Source of the DNA: Pelagophyceae sp. CCMP2097
Taxonomy: Eukaryota > Sar > Pelagophyceae
NCBI GenBank assembly: GCA_026770575.1
Contig: MU657412.1
Span: 19,919-34,432, forward strand
Length of the DNA stretch: 14,514 bases
Reading direction: 5' to 3'
Made by a program: the position numbers and the translations under genes. The notes beneath the pieces were generated by a model. The model had not been told where the DNA came from. It ran no database searches and saw only the letters and a list, made by a program, of their open reading frames with translations. Positions 1-7,506 of the stretch are shown one piece after another. The number at the start of each line of letters is the position of its first letter. Within the stretch, counting starts at the first letter, position 1.

Positions 1-539
1 TCGTTTTTGAGCTCGTCAGTTCGCCGGGGCGACTCGGCGGAACCTCCCGCTCGCGCTAAGCCCCATTGCGCCTCGTTTGAGCGCCTCTAAAAATACGACC
101 TTCACTTTACACTGCAAATGCGTGTGTAACAGTAATTACACTGTAATTACAGTAAAAACAGGGGCCCATAATCCTCTACACTGTCCTTGCCCACCTACAT
201 CTTTCCGGTGTTTTGGGTCCCAGAGCGCCTCGCTACCTTCGATTCGGCACGGTGCTCTCAGCATCGAGTCCGTATGGCTTCTCGTCGCTACCGAACCGCA
301 CGTCGACCCTCCAAGCAGCCCCTTACCATGAAAAAGCCCTCAAATACTCTCAAAATACTCTCAAAATGGCGTGTTTTCCTATTGCAGCCTTTTTTTGTGA
401 TAGGTAGCGCCGGTCGTCTGAGTCTTTCGAACGGCGACGGCGCGCGCTTTCGAACGGTTGCATCAAGTCCAGGCAGCCTCTACATTTTGCAAAACGTTCC
501 TGGGATCGAGGCTGGGTCCGGGTCACATCATCACGTCCG
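1..539. other. no gene recognised; small palindrome and direct repeats
   Basis: Short open frames exist here on both strands but none has recognisable protein character. Positions 140-153 hold a perfect 14-bp palindrome (ACTGTAATTACAGT) inside an AT-rich patch with repeated GTAATTAC motifs. Positions about 339-366 hold two tandem copies of a motif close to AAATACTCTCA. A similar pair, AAATACTCGCA then AAATACTCGT, occurs on the minus strand at about 8155-8185. Confidence 0.5.
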
Positions 540-749
540 ATGAGCCCCGGAGGCGCGCGCGGCGGCGGCGGCAGAATCCCGCAGGCGGGCCGCTGCTTTA
601 TTGTCTGTGACACGGTCGAATCCTGGATCGAAGAAAATACGGTCTATATTGGACGCGAGCCCCTAGCGAGGCTGCTCCTCGCCCGCTTCGTGGAGAGGGC
701 GGGCCCTGGCACGTCAGGCAGTCTCATGCCACCGGCCCGGGCGCGTTGA
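540..749 (+). CDS. hypothetical small ORF (69 aa), weak
   Basis: This is an ATG-to-stop frame of 69 codons. Residues about 19-55 have a mixed charged and hydrophobic pattern (FIVCDTVESWIEENTVYIG, then REPLARLLLARFVERAG) that looks more protein-like than the surrounding frames. The first 18 residues are a low-complexity glycine and arginine stretch over CGG repeats, so the start is doubtful. I do not recognise a family. No splice site, poly(A) signal or conserved neighbour supports it. It could be an exon fragment or chance. Confidence 0.15.
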   Translation: MSPGGARGGGGRIPQAGRCFIVCDTVESWIEENTVYIGREPLARLLLARFVERAGPGTSGSLMPPARAR

Positions 750-1090
750 GAGCATCGCAATAGTTTGACCTCGCACTTTAGATTCGAACTCGCACTTGAC
801 ATGACCCCACCCCTCCCCCCCCGTGGGGGCCCCACGTCGGCCGCAATGAACGCCCCTCTGCGTCATTGGCAAGGCCACGCTCGTGAAGTATGCTCAAATG
901 AACGACGTCAGTCGGAGGCACCAGTGGGGGTCCGTGAGGAGGGCACGGGAGGGAGGGTCGTGCGTCGTGGTGGAATCGTGATCATCGTGGGCATCTCAGC
1001 AAGATAGGGCTGCGCCGTCTTGCGGACTGCTCGATGTGGTTCGTTGCGCATGGCACCGAGCACGTCGGTCCCACATAGATCTTGCGCACG
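750..1090. other. intergenic, downstream of the BTB-kelch gene; nothing recognised
   Basis: This lies 3' of the minus-strand kelch gene. It contains a poly-C/G patch (about 806-830) and two copies of CTCGCACTT about 20 bp apart near 770-800. I see no AATAAA-type poly(A) signal for the gene that ends at 1091, and no convincing ORF. Confidence 0.5.
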
Positions 1091-2553
1091 TCAATGCCGG
1101 TGGCGCAGCGCTCGGTCGCCCTTTTCAGCATTAACGGCAAGCACCTCTGTCGAAGTTGATCTGCCCCCGAGTACGATGATCCGTGCGTCTTCTCCAGCAG
1201 CGTCGAGTCGAGCGGCTGCGAAGCTGCTGCGTGCAGCTGCATGGCCGGCCCGGGCGCGAACTCCATCGTCGCCACGTCGAGGAGCTCCGTCGTCGCCAAT
1301 GCCGTGTTTGCCGAGTCCCGCCCGCCGATGATGAAGATGTGCCGAGCATCGACGGACACGGCCGCGCACCAAAAGCGTGCCGAGCCCATCGACGGACCGG
1401 TGCGAATGCCATGGTCCGGACGTCGAGGATCTCCGTCGTTTGCAAATTTGTCCTGGACTTGATTTGCCACCGACCACCATGATGCGGTGCTCGTCGAGCG
1501 CGACGGCCGCGCAACCGCTGCGTGGAGTTGTCTTGGTGGGCCCGGGCGCAAAGGCCATCGTGTCGAGGCTTAAAATCTCAGCTGTCGATGAAACAGACCT
1601 GTCATCGTGGCCGCCAACGACGAGGGTCCGTCGAGCGTCGAGTGCGACAGCGGCACAACCTAAACGTGCTGATTGCATGTTCGGCCCTGGCGTAACCGTG
1701 AGCGTCGAGAGGTGGAGGATTTCCGTCGTGTTAAAAAAGCATCATCGCGGCCTCCCACCACAAGCACGCGGTCCGCGTCGACCTGAATGGCCGCACAGCC
1801 ATAGCGTCCCGTGAGCAAGTTTGGCCCAGCCGTAAACATCATTGTCTGCGCGTCGAGCAATAACGTCGTATCTAAAGCAGACCAAATCGACCAACCGACA
1901 AACACGACGACGCGCCCGCCAACGAGTAAGGCAGCACATCCATAATGCTTTAAGTCCATCGCCGGCCCGGGCCGGAACGTCGCGTCGTCGGTCCACGGCC
2001 GCGTGCCAAATACTGTCGTCTCGAGGCCAAAGTAATCAAGCTCCTTGATCATGGATTCTTGCGCGCCCTCGGCTAATGCGCGGATCGTCTTCTGCGTGTG
2101 CGAGCCGCCGAGGTCGCGGAGGAAGTCGAGGATCAGTCGGAACCGCTCGCTGTCGCGGTCGATGAAGATCGACCCGCCGTCGGGGTCGGATTGCAGCATC
2201 GCGTCGCAGCGCCCGAACATGCGCCCGAGCATCGAGTCCTCGACCTTTGTAAGCACGGTCCTTGAAGTCTCGAAGCGCGCGCCGCTGACGTTCAACTTGA
2301 CGACGTCGTCGGGCGGTGGCGCCGCGGCCAGCATGCGCGCCTTCTCCTCGTCCAACTCGGCGCAGTCGCGCTCGACGGCCGCGAGCTTCTCCTCGAGCGT
2401 GGCTTCTCCGCGCGCGAGCTTCTCGTCGACTTGCCGCATCATGGCCGCGCGGTCGCCGTGGAGCGCCTGCCAATCCTTGCCGAGCAGGGCCTGCGATGGA
2501 TTCATGTCGAAAAAGCACACGGCCGAGCTCGGGCTCTCAGAGGTGGTGTGCAC
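1091..2553 (-). pseudogene. BTB/T1 (KCTD-like) plus six-bladed kelch protein, broken by four frameshifts
   Basis: Read on the minus strand, the first 297-codon frame (2553 to 1660) has a charged coiled-coil-like stretch at residues about 38-76. A T1/BTB tetramerisation domain follows at about 84-177, with core motif LNVSGARFETSR and closing motif ELDYFGL. Kelch repeats then begin. Each repeat has a (G)CAA segment, a hydrophobic strand ending in GG, a TTEIL-like strand, and a spacer ending in PGP. Six repeats can be followed to the stop at 1091 (starting near 1965, 1830, 1678, 1535, 1389 and 1242), but only by changing frame four times: at about 1733-1738 (a six-A run on plus), 1437-1460, 1394-1401 and 1221-1232. 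Each change equals one missing base. KCTD-type T1 domains oligomerise and often recruit cullin-3, and kelch propellers bind partners, so a ubiquitin-ligase adaptor is the family expectation, not something shown here. Met17 (position 2505) is an alternative start. It is either a young pseudogene or an intact gene with base-deletion errors. Confidence 0.85.
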
Positions 2554-3059
2554 GTCGGGTTGGGAAAGTCTGGTGGGAGCCGCCCCGTCTTTGGTTTCAC
2601 TGATGAAAGACGCCGGTTCGGACCATCACGGCGTCAAAGGCCCGTTCGAGGGCGCCGAGCGCGGCGGTGAACGTGGTCGCGGGGCGCCATCGTCCGCCTC
2701 ACGAAACCCGAGAGGCGGCAACAAATCCTTGGTCAGCGAGACTTTTGGAACGAAAACCGGCTCGAGGGCGCGCTTCGGCCCTTGGGCGTCTCCCCCCAGC
2801 CTAGTAGCAGAGTAGCAGGTTAGCTGGGCGATGTGGCGCCTCCTTTCATGAAGGTGTTGGGCTCCTCGGGATTCGCACGACTTTCCGGATTTCCAAAAGG
2901 GGTGGACATATCCTGGCGCATACAGAAAGGTCCTTGTCCATGCGCCCTTCGAAGATATGAAATAGCACCTTCCTCGGCATTTTGGCTAAGGTCAAGTGTA
3001 GCATCTGTTCTTATCAGCGTGGCAACTGATATACACTCACTGAGTGTAAGTTTAGTCAC
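2554..3059. other. upstream region of the BTB-kelch gene; no gene recognised
   Basis: This should hold the 5' flank of the minus-strand BTB-kelch gene, but I see no clear TATA box or other promoter element. Positions 2880-2902 (TTTCCGGATTTCCAAAAGG) resemble part of the dispersed repeat at 8080-8135 and 9455-9545. Positions 3033-3047 form a perfect 7-bp inverted repeat with a 1-base centre (ACACTCA-C-TGAGTGT). Confidence 0.45.
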
Positions 3060-3459
3060 ATGAATTTGTGTGCCCCGGACTCTCCTTCTGGCTTGCCAGA
3101 ATCGCTCAATGGTGACAATGGCCTTGCACTACCGCCAATCGTCGCCAACCCTTATAAACGATTTGATATCATGGGTTATGTGTATATCAACTTCGAGAGG
3201 GCCACAGAACGTCGCGCCGGCGACGCCATGAGCGAGTTGATGATGAGTGTCGCACGGCGCGAGCTGGAACGTCGCCATGAGCGAGTTGATGATGAGCGTC
3301 GCGCGGAGCGAGCTGGAACGTCGCCAAGAGCAGATGCCGATGAACCCCAAGGTTCGCCAGCTGGGTGGTCGCGCGGCGAAGGCCCGGGCGCTCGAAAGGC
3401 GCGCCTCGCCCGGACGGCTTCATAATGCTGTCGCTCGACAGCCCAAAGTCGCATCTTGA
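3060..3459 (+). pseudogene. hypothetical frameshifted ORF with a duplicated MSELMMSVAR segment
   Basis: Two overlapping plus frames read similar protein. The frame from 3060 gives AMSELMMSVARRELERR once. The frame entered near 3277 gives AMSELMMSVARSELERRQE and continues to a stop at 3459, with a basic, amphipathic tail. The repeat underneath has a 49-bp period, which is not a multiple of three, so the duplication itself moves the reading frame. One unit was probably part of a short helical, arginine-rich coding segment before duplication, but I recognise no family. The antisense strand is also open in places, so coding status is uncertain. Confidence 0.22.
3224..3330. repeat. 49-bp tandem duplication, two full copies and a partial third
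   Basis: The unit beginning CGCCATGAGCGAGTTGATGA starts at 3224 and again at 3273, with the first bases of a third copy (CGCCAAGAGCAG) at 3322. Spacing is exactly 49 bp both times. The copies differ at only a few positions, so the duplication is fairly recent. Confidence 0.9.
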
Positions 3460-3575
3460 CGGGGCGGGTAACTCCAGGATACACATGATTAGTATTCGAG
3501 TCTGGTTTGCATCATGGAAGGATAGTTCACATCCAGCGCTGTTAACAACAGACGCATTTAACTTTCGCCTTTTTG

Positions 3576-3638
3576 AGGACCCGAAGGGTCCTTGCCGTTT
3601 ATTCAACGTCAGTTTACGGCAAGGGCCCTTCGGGTCCT
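3576..3638. repeat. long foldback hairpin with self-palindromic arms
   Basis: The left arm (3576-3598) and right arm (3616-3638) are reverse complements over 23 bp with one mismatch, separated by 17 bases. Each arm also contains its own small hairpin: GGACCC-GAA-GGGTCC on the left and a near match on the right. The transcript could therefore fold as one long stem or as two small ones. CCTTCGGGTCC appears again alone at about 4011-4021. No flanking target duplication is evident. Confidence 0.85.
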
Positions 3639-3666
3639 TTGATTGAAGGATTACCAGGGGCAATTA

Positions 3667-3704
3667 TGTCTGTCTGTCCGTTTGTCTGTTTGTCCGTCCG
3701 TCCG
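3667..3704. repeat. degenerate tetranucleotide microsatellite (TGTC/TCCG)
   Basis: This is a run of imperfect TGTC, TTTG and TCCG tetramers (for example GTCTGTCTGTCCGTTTGTC), continuing to TCCGTCCGTCCGG. Confidence 0.85.
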
Positions 3705-3755
3705 GCGCCGGGTCCATCCGTGAGGTTCCACCTTTGGGAAGAAAAGGGCAGCAAC

Positions 3756-3935
3756 TCGGCCGATTTAGCGATTGGTGGTTGATGCGATTGCTAAAATTGG
3801 GAGTTGAGGTCGAGCAGGAGCCTCATTGGAATCATCATAGAAGAAGTTTTTGGTCACAGGTTCGAATCTGGTCGGCCGCAAAAAAAAGAAAAAATAAATC
3901 AATAAGAAATAAAAAATAAAAATAAAGATAAGGAG
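3756..3935 (+). mobile_element. possible tRNA-derived SINE-like retroposon with A-rich tail
   Basis: TAGCGATTGG near 3766 resembles an RNA polymerase III A box. GGTTCGAATCT (about 3859-3869) matches a tRNA B box at 10 of 11 positions. CGGCCGA at 3757-3763 can pair with TCGGCCG at 3872-3878 as an acceptor-like stem. This stem is followed at once by an A-rich tail of about 55 bases (runs of A broken by T or G). The boxes are about 90 bp apart, longer than a plain tRNA, and the T stem contains a mismatch, so it is not a convincing functional tRNA gene. The head plus A-tail arrangement is typical of tRNA-derived SINEs. I could not find a clear target duplication. Confidence 0.3.
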
Positions 3936-3939
3936 GATT

Positions 3940-4690
3940 TGAAAGTTCAGCGATTAGTTAAATAATTTCAATTATTTACGTGGGCATTGCAACGGGATTT
4001 GGCTGTATCCTTCGGGTCCTCCGTGTGCCTCCGGCGCGCTCTTGTAATACTAAAGTTAACCGATTTAACAGCGCAATCGGAATTATTCAGTTTTTTAAAA
4101 AGGGCTCGCGCCCTCCCTTTTTGGGGGCATCATGGGCGTCTTCGGTTATTAGCCCAGTCGGTCGTAATTGCCTTGAAGTTTCTTTGACTTTTTATGTAGG
4201 ATTTTGAGCCCAGTTGCAATTCTTGTATGGTGGCAAAGCGGCGGAGCGCCACCGCGAGATATGGCAGGTAAATTAGCATAATGTACTCTTCGAAGATTAT
4301 GTTATGTTACTTAATTCACCGTAAATTCCGTTATTTAACAGAATTTATGGTGAGAAGACCAAGATCACTATCGTTGATGGAGGTTTAAACCCCCCAACGA
4401 AAGCTCCAGTGACGGTCGGATGGGAACTCGCGCAGCACATGAGCGTCGTGCGAAGCTAAACGCAACTACCGTACCGCAATTGTCTGAATTTAAGGGCATC
4501 GCCAATGTCGAACCATCAACTCCCTCAAATCTCGCGATGTTTCTCTCGTTGGAGATCCCGCCGTGGCTCGGCTCCCAGCGGGCTTGCCACTGACCGGCAG
4601 CCATCTGCAGGCCGGGTAGGACCTTTTTGAAATTATGGGGCCCATTTGGCGAGCCAAGTAAGTTACTCCGAGGTCGGGAAGTAGTTCAAC
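3940..4690. other. no gene recognised; AT-richer spacer with a 14-bp hairpin
   Basis: Positions 4315-4328 and 4341-4354 form a 14-bp stem (two G-T pairs if transcribed) around a 12-base loop. A GGTGGC...GCCACC inverted repeat lies near 4229-4252. A minus-strand frame of 78 codons (4368-4604) has no recognisable motif. Base composition is clearly more AT-rich than the BTB-kelch gene, suggesting transposon-derived or unconstrained DNA. Confidence 0.4.
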
Positions 4691-4698
4691 CTAAGTTG

Positions 4699-5050
4699 CC
4701 CAGTAATTTACTAATAATTTTTACTTAGTAACTAGCAAGTCCCCCCTCCTATTGGATTCGGGATAACCGGAAACTCCCTATCAGATTCCAACCTTTTTCT
4801 GATCATTTCCACACTTTTGGAGCTCGTGGATTGGTTCAACAACGCTTTCCCTGAACAAATTACATTTGCAAGCTCTTTGATTGGCCAGTCCGAATCCAAT
4901 AGGGAGCAGAATCCAATAAGGGGGGGGCTTCCTAAATAATTTAGTACAAATTATTTACAAACAATTATTAGATCACAACCAAGTGATTTACTGCAAATCA
5001 TTATTGTTTAAATTAAGTAACGAAGTAATAATTGTTAGTAAATTACTGGG
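4699..5050. mobile_element. MITE-like element, about 35-bp terminal inverted repeats
   Basis: The left end reads CCCAGTAATTTACTAATAAT and the right end, reverse-complemented, reads CCCAGTAATTTACTAACAAT. Similarity continues for about 35 bp with four mismatches. Outside both ends an AGTTG motif recurs (4694-4698, and reversed at about 5058-5062), so the true boundary may lie slightly further out. The ends are rich in TTACT/AGTAA. No clear target duplication was found, so the superfamily is undetermined. No coding capacity is visible inside. Confidence 0.7.
4741..4928. repeat. nested inverted repeat inside the MITE-like element
   Basis: CCTATTGGATTCGG at 4748-4761 is matched in reverse complement by CCGAATCCAATAGG at 4890-4903. 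A further GAATCCAATAAGG follows at about 4909-4921, running into a poly-G stretch that mirrors the poly-C at 4741-4746. This may be a second small element inserted in the first, or its subterminal repeat structure. Confidence 0.65.
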
Positions 5051-5169
5051 TCTTGCGCAACTCCCCGCCCTTTTTGACCAACGTAAATCGTTGTTATGGT
5101 ATCCGAGCGCCAGCGTGGCGACGGCCGAAGCGCGGTCCACTCCTTATGTCGGCCAGTATACTCCATCTT

Positions 5170-5337
5170 TTAAACACACTCTGCAATTTGCTCGATCATC
5201 GACTTTCCTCTAAACATGTACCACTCCAGTGTGACGAAGGCGCATTCCACTGGGTTGTACGCCGGCGTTGGAGTTGAGGCCCCTTTGCGTGTCAAGTGCC
5301 GACGACCCCATTTAACTCCTTCGACTGTAGAGCCCAT
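5170..5337 (-). pseudogene. fragment resembling the C-terminus of a Tc1/IS630-type DDE transposase
   Basis: This minus-strand frame runs from an ATG (5335-5337) to TAA at 5170 and encodes 55 aa. It contains PTPAYNPVECAFVTLEWYMF. The pattern P-x-Y-N-P-V-E-x-x-F followed by a hydrophobic-charged helix resembles the (S)P-x-x-N-P-I-E-x-x-W/F block around the last catalytic acid of Tc1/mariner and IS630-like (DDE_3) transposases. A stop lies a few codons upstream, and I see no intact D-x-D part or N-terminal helix-turn-helix, so it is at best a decayed fragment. It sits next to the MITE-like element at 4699-5050, but its family link to that element is unproven. The match is by eye only. Confidence 0.4.
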
Positions 5338-5349
5338 GCGACGCTATAT

Positions 5350-5935
5350 GGGCTTGAGGTCAATTGTGCAAGGTCAATGGCGATGAAGATGCCTCTTCGT
5401 AGAACCTCGTGCGCGGCCTTCAGAGTGCTCGGGGGTCCATGGGGGGTCCTCTGGGATCAAGCGATCTTGCACCTGAGGGTCTTCGCGTCGACGAAGGAGG
5501 CCATAATTTGGAAACGACACGCGGCGGCCCTGCCTCGATGGGCATGGCGCCGTCGGCGGGACTTTTTGTACCCAGAGCATGGATCACAACTTGAGGCGAA
5601 ATTGGGGGCGTCAGCACGCTGTTATATACCACTGGGTCAACACTCGGCGTAGACCCCGCGCCTCACCCCGCGTTCGAATCGGCGATTCGGCGGCATTGCG
5701 ACGACGGGCCGGTGGACTTCTGCGCAGTTGAAACGACATCGTCAGGCTTGGGCTTTTCAAAGCTCCGGACTTTGTCAGCGGAGCTTTGTAAAGGATCACC
5801 GACGCGCTCTCCGTCGAGATGGCCCGTTCCGAAAATCGCAAAATTTGCCCAACACTGCGCACTCTTACAACGGAGCCGAGCGGCGAGTTGCCGCCGTCAT
5901 CGCAAAGAATCCTGCCCCAATGGGTCGCCCCCTTG
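5350..5935. other. no gene recognised; possible transposase-upstream remnant and one hairpin
   Basis: Several short frames are open on both strands but none extends the transposase-like fragment convincingly. Positions 5759-5767 and 5779-5787 form a perfect 9-bp stem (AAAGCTCCG/CGGAGCTTT) with an 11-base loop. A TATATAA string on the minus strand near 5621-5630 is not placed in front of any recognised gene. Confidence 0.4.
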
Positions 5936-5940
5936 AAAAC

Positions 5941-6018
5941 GGAACCGGGTTTCTTAAAAGAGTGCCCCGTGCGGGGTTGGCGCGTGGCTCACTCACCCTG
6001 GTACTGCTCCATGGGCGG
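5941..6018. repeat. dispersed repeat copy A, with exon-end fragment (MEQYQG) on minus
   Basis: GGTTTCTTAAAAG, then a CCCCGTGCGGGGTTGGC block, then CCCTGGTACTGCTCCATGGG, matches the order of the copy at 9455-9545 along nearly its whole length. On the minus strand the end reads P-M-E-Q-Y-Q-G and runs straight into GTGAGTGAG, an ideal splice donor. In the 9.5-kb copy the same peptide end is also followed by GTGAGC. It therefore looks like a copied exon end plus intron start rather than random similarity. Confidence 0.65.
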
Positions 6019-6147
6019 TTTCTATAGGATATTTCTATAGGATTTCCGATCGGACTTTCTAGAGGATTTCTCGAGAAACTCTTATAGGAAACACCGATGC
6101 GAGATTATTTTCTAGACGAGTCGAAAGACGAGTCGCAAGACGAGCTC
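6019..6147. repeat. degenerate 13-bp and 12-bp short tandem repeats
   Basis: TTTCTATAGGATA at 6019-6031 and TTTCTATAGGATT at 6032-6044 are tandem, with related TTCTAGAGGATTT and CTTATAGGAAA downstream. From 6114 AGACGAGTCGAA, AGACGAGTCGCA and AGACGAG follow at 12-bp spacing. Confidence 0.75.
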
Positions 6148-6238
6148 CCATTTCATCTTCCGAGCTGGATCACGGCGTGCCGCCCGGGCCCCGCGAGGCC
6201 GTTTGGGGTCCCTCGAGTCCCGTAAGGATTGGGCTATA

Positions 6239-6428
6239 GGAAGGTCCACCCCCAATTAGAATAATCCCCAATAAGAATCGTTTCTGACCAATCAGGGAGC
6301 TTGGAAATATGATATGTTCAGAAAAAGGGAATCCCGTTGCTCCGATAGAGCAGAATATGTTCAGAAAAAGGTTGATTCTAATTGGGGGATTTCCGGGAAA
6401 GCCGATTCTAATTGGGGGTGGAACTTCC
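6239..6428. mobile_element. 190-bp MITE with 24-bp TIRs and TA flanks (Tc1/mariner-like)
   Basis: The left end GGAAGGTCCACCCCCAATTA (6239-6262 for the full repeat) matches the reverse complement of 6405-6428 at 23 of 24 positions. Both ends are bordered by TA (6237-6238 and 6429-6430), as expected for Tc1/mariner-type insertion. A second, inner inverted copy of a CCCCAAT...AGAATC motif lies inside each end. ATATGTTCAGAAAAAGG is directly repeated at 6312-6328 and 6355-6371. No ORF of its own is present, so it would depend on a transposase supplied elsewhere. Homology may continue a few bases beyond the TA (GGGCT on each side), so the TA reading is likely but not certain. Confidence 0.8.
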
Positions 6429-6430
6429 TA

Positions 6431-6830
6431 GAAGCCCCGACTTGGCAAGAGAGCCGATCCGCTCTACGTCCAAATGGCCCGACAACCGAAACTGGACTCG
6501 CGCCAAATGCCCGGCACTGCATACTCTTTTTACGATGAAGTCGGAGCCGGAAGCCGCGACTTCCCGACGGTGCATTCGGGCCGGGGTTTGTCCCGCGACC
6601 GCCTTTGAAGGGTCGGGGTCGGGTTCGGGCCAGGCCAGACCCGCGGGTCGCGGGTTTTCCCGTTCGACACACGCAAAAAGTTCGGGTTCGTCTTCGGGTT
6701 TGGGTCGCAGCCGCCTTAAAACTTCATGACCGGAGAGCCAGCGTACCCGCGGCGTCGACGCCGCTCGCGACCGCGCGGTCTGAAGCCCAATTATATGGTA
6801 CACACGAATAGAGAAACCCCGGATTGAGAA
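6431..6830. other. no gene recognised; G-rich degenerate GGGTTCGG-like repeats
   Basis: Positions about 6605-6715 contain many degenerate GGGTCGG and GGGTTCGG motifs (for example GGGTCGGGGTCGGGTTCGGG), which create open frames on both strands by composition. I see no domain, no splice-bounded exon and no start that stands out. Confidence 0.45.
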
Positions 6831-6907
6831 AACCCGGTGCGATCCAGGATGTCGGTCTTCCAGGGTGCGGCGCCGGCGCCCGCCAGAGGAAAGATGGTTG
6901 TTCCATC

Positions 6908-7498
6908 GTGTGCCGGGTCGATACGCTACGCTGCGCTGCGGCAGAGTACAGCGCGTGGACGTCCCGACGGGCCTTTGGACGGTGCGGCCGTCGCCTGTGC
7001 CGACGCGGCGGACAACGACGCCTGCGTATCCATCGACGGAGGTATGGCTCGACGAGGCACCAACGCGCCGCGCCGCTGTGCGATGATCTAGAGCCGCGGC
7101 TCCCCGACTATAAAGCGCGCCGCGGGATGAAGTCGCCCAACGTTCTTTTACGCGACAACGGAGCTTTGGCGGTGCTCCCGAGTCCTGGGCGTGCGATGCG
7201 GCGCCTCAATGGCGCGGCTGGTGGGGTGGGTGGTTTGATCACCGTGCGCCGGGTCGCTGCCCTGCGGCAGAGTGCCGCGCGTGGACGTTTGGCGGGTCTT
7301 TGGATAGTGCCTCCATGCCCTGCGCCGACGCGGCGAGCTGCGAGGGGCAAGTGCATCGAGGGAGGGACCGCGGAATCTTTGTAGGCGGCGTTGTGGTGCG
7401 CTCCCGGGCTCTGATCCAGGGCGCTCTCACGGCCACGGCGTGGGGCTTTGGAGTCTTTGGCAGGCGCGGCGGGCCGAGAGACTGCACGTGCATCGAGA
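6908..7498. repeat. degenerate direct-repeat family, possibly decayed repeat-protein coding DNA
   Basis: A block at 6908-7010 (GTGTGCCGGGTCG, then CTGCGGCAGAGTACAGCGCG, then GCCGACGCGGCG) recurs at about 7244-7335 with the same order of motifs. The downstream part (GACGCGGCGAGCTGC to GTGCATCGAG, ending at 7360) recurs again ending at 7498, 138 bp later. In one plus frame the segments give peptides such as CADAADNDACVSIDGG and ALTATAWGFGVFGRRGG. The latter is faintly like an RCC1 blade (ALT...WG..G), but that is speculation. Stops interrupt every long frame, so if it was coding it is decayed. Confidence 0.5.
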
Positions 7499-7506
7499 GA
7501 CGGATG
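7499..7506. repeat. left 8-bp target site duplication (GACGGATG)
   Basis: GACGGATG immediately precedes the first base of the inverted-repeat element and is repeated exactly at 7940-7947 immediately after its last base. Confidence 0.9.

Noticed and set aside
2045..2815. A 256-codon plus-strand frame
   Set aside because: Its first half is the antisense of the BTB/T1 domain and coiled coil, which have clear homology and codon character on the minus strand.
5665..5685. GTTCGAATC near 5671 as a tRNA B box
   Set aside because: There is no upstream A box, acceptor pairing or T-run terminator, so it is a chance match.
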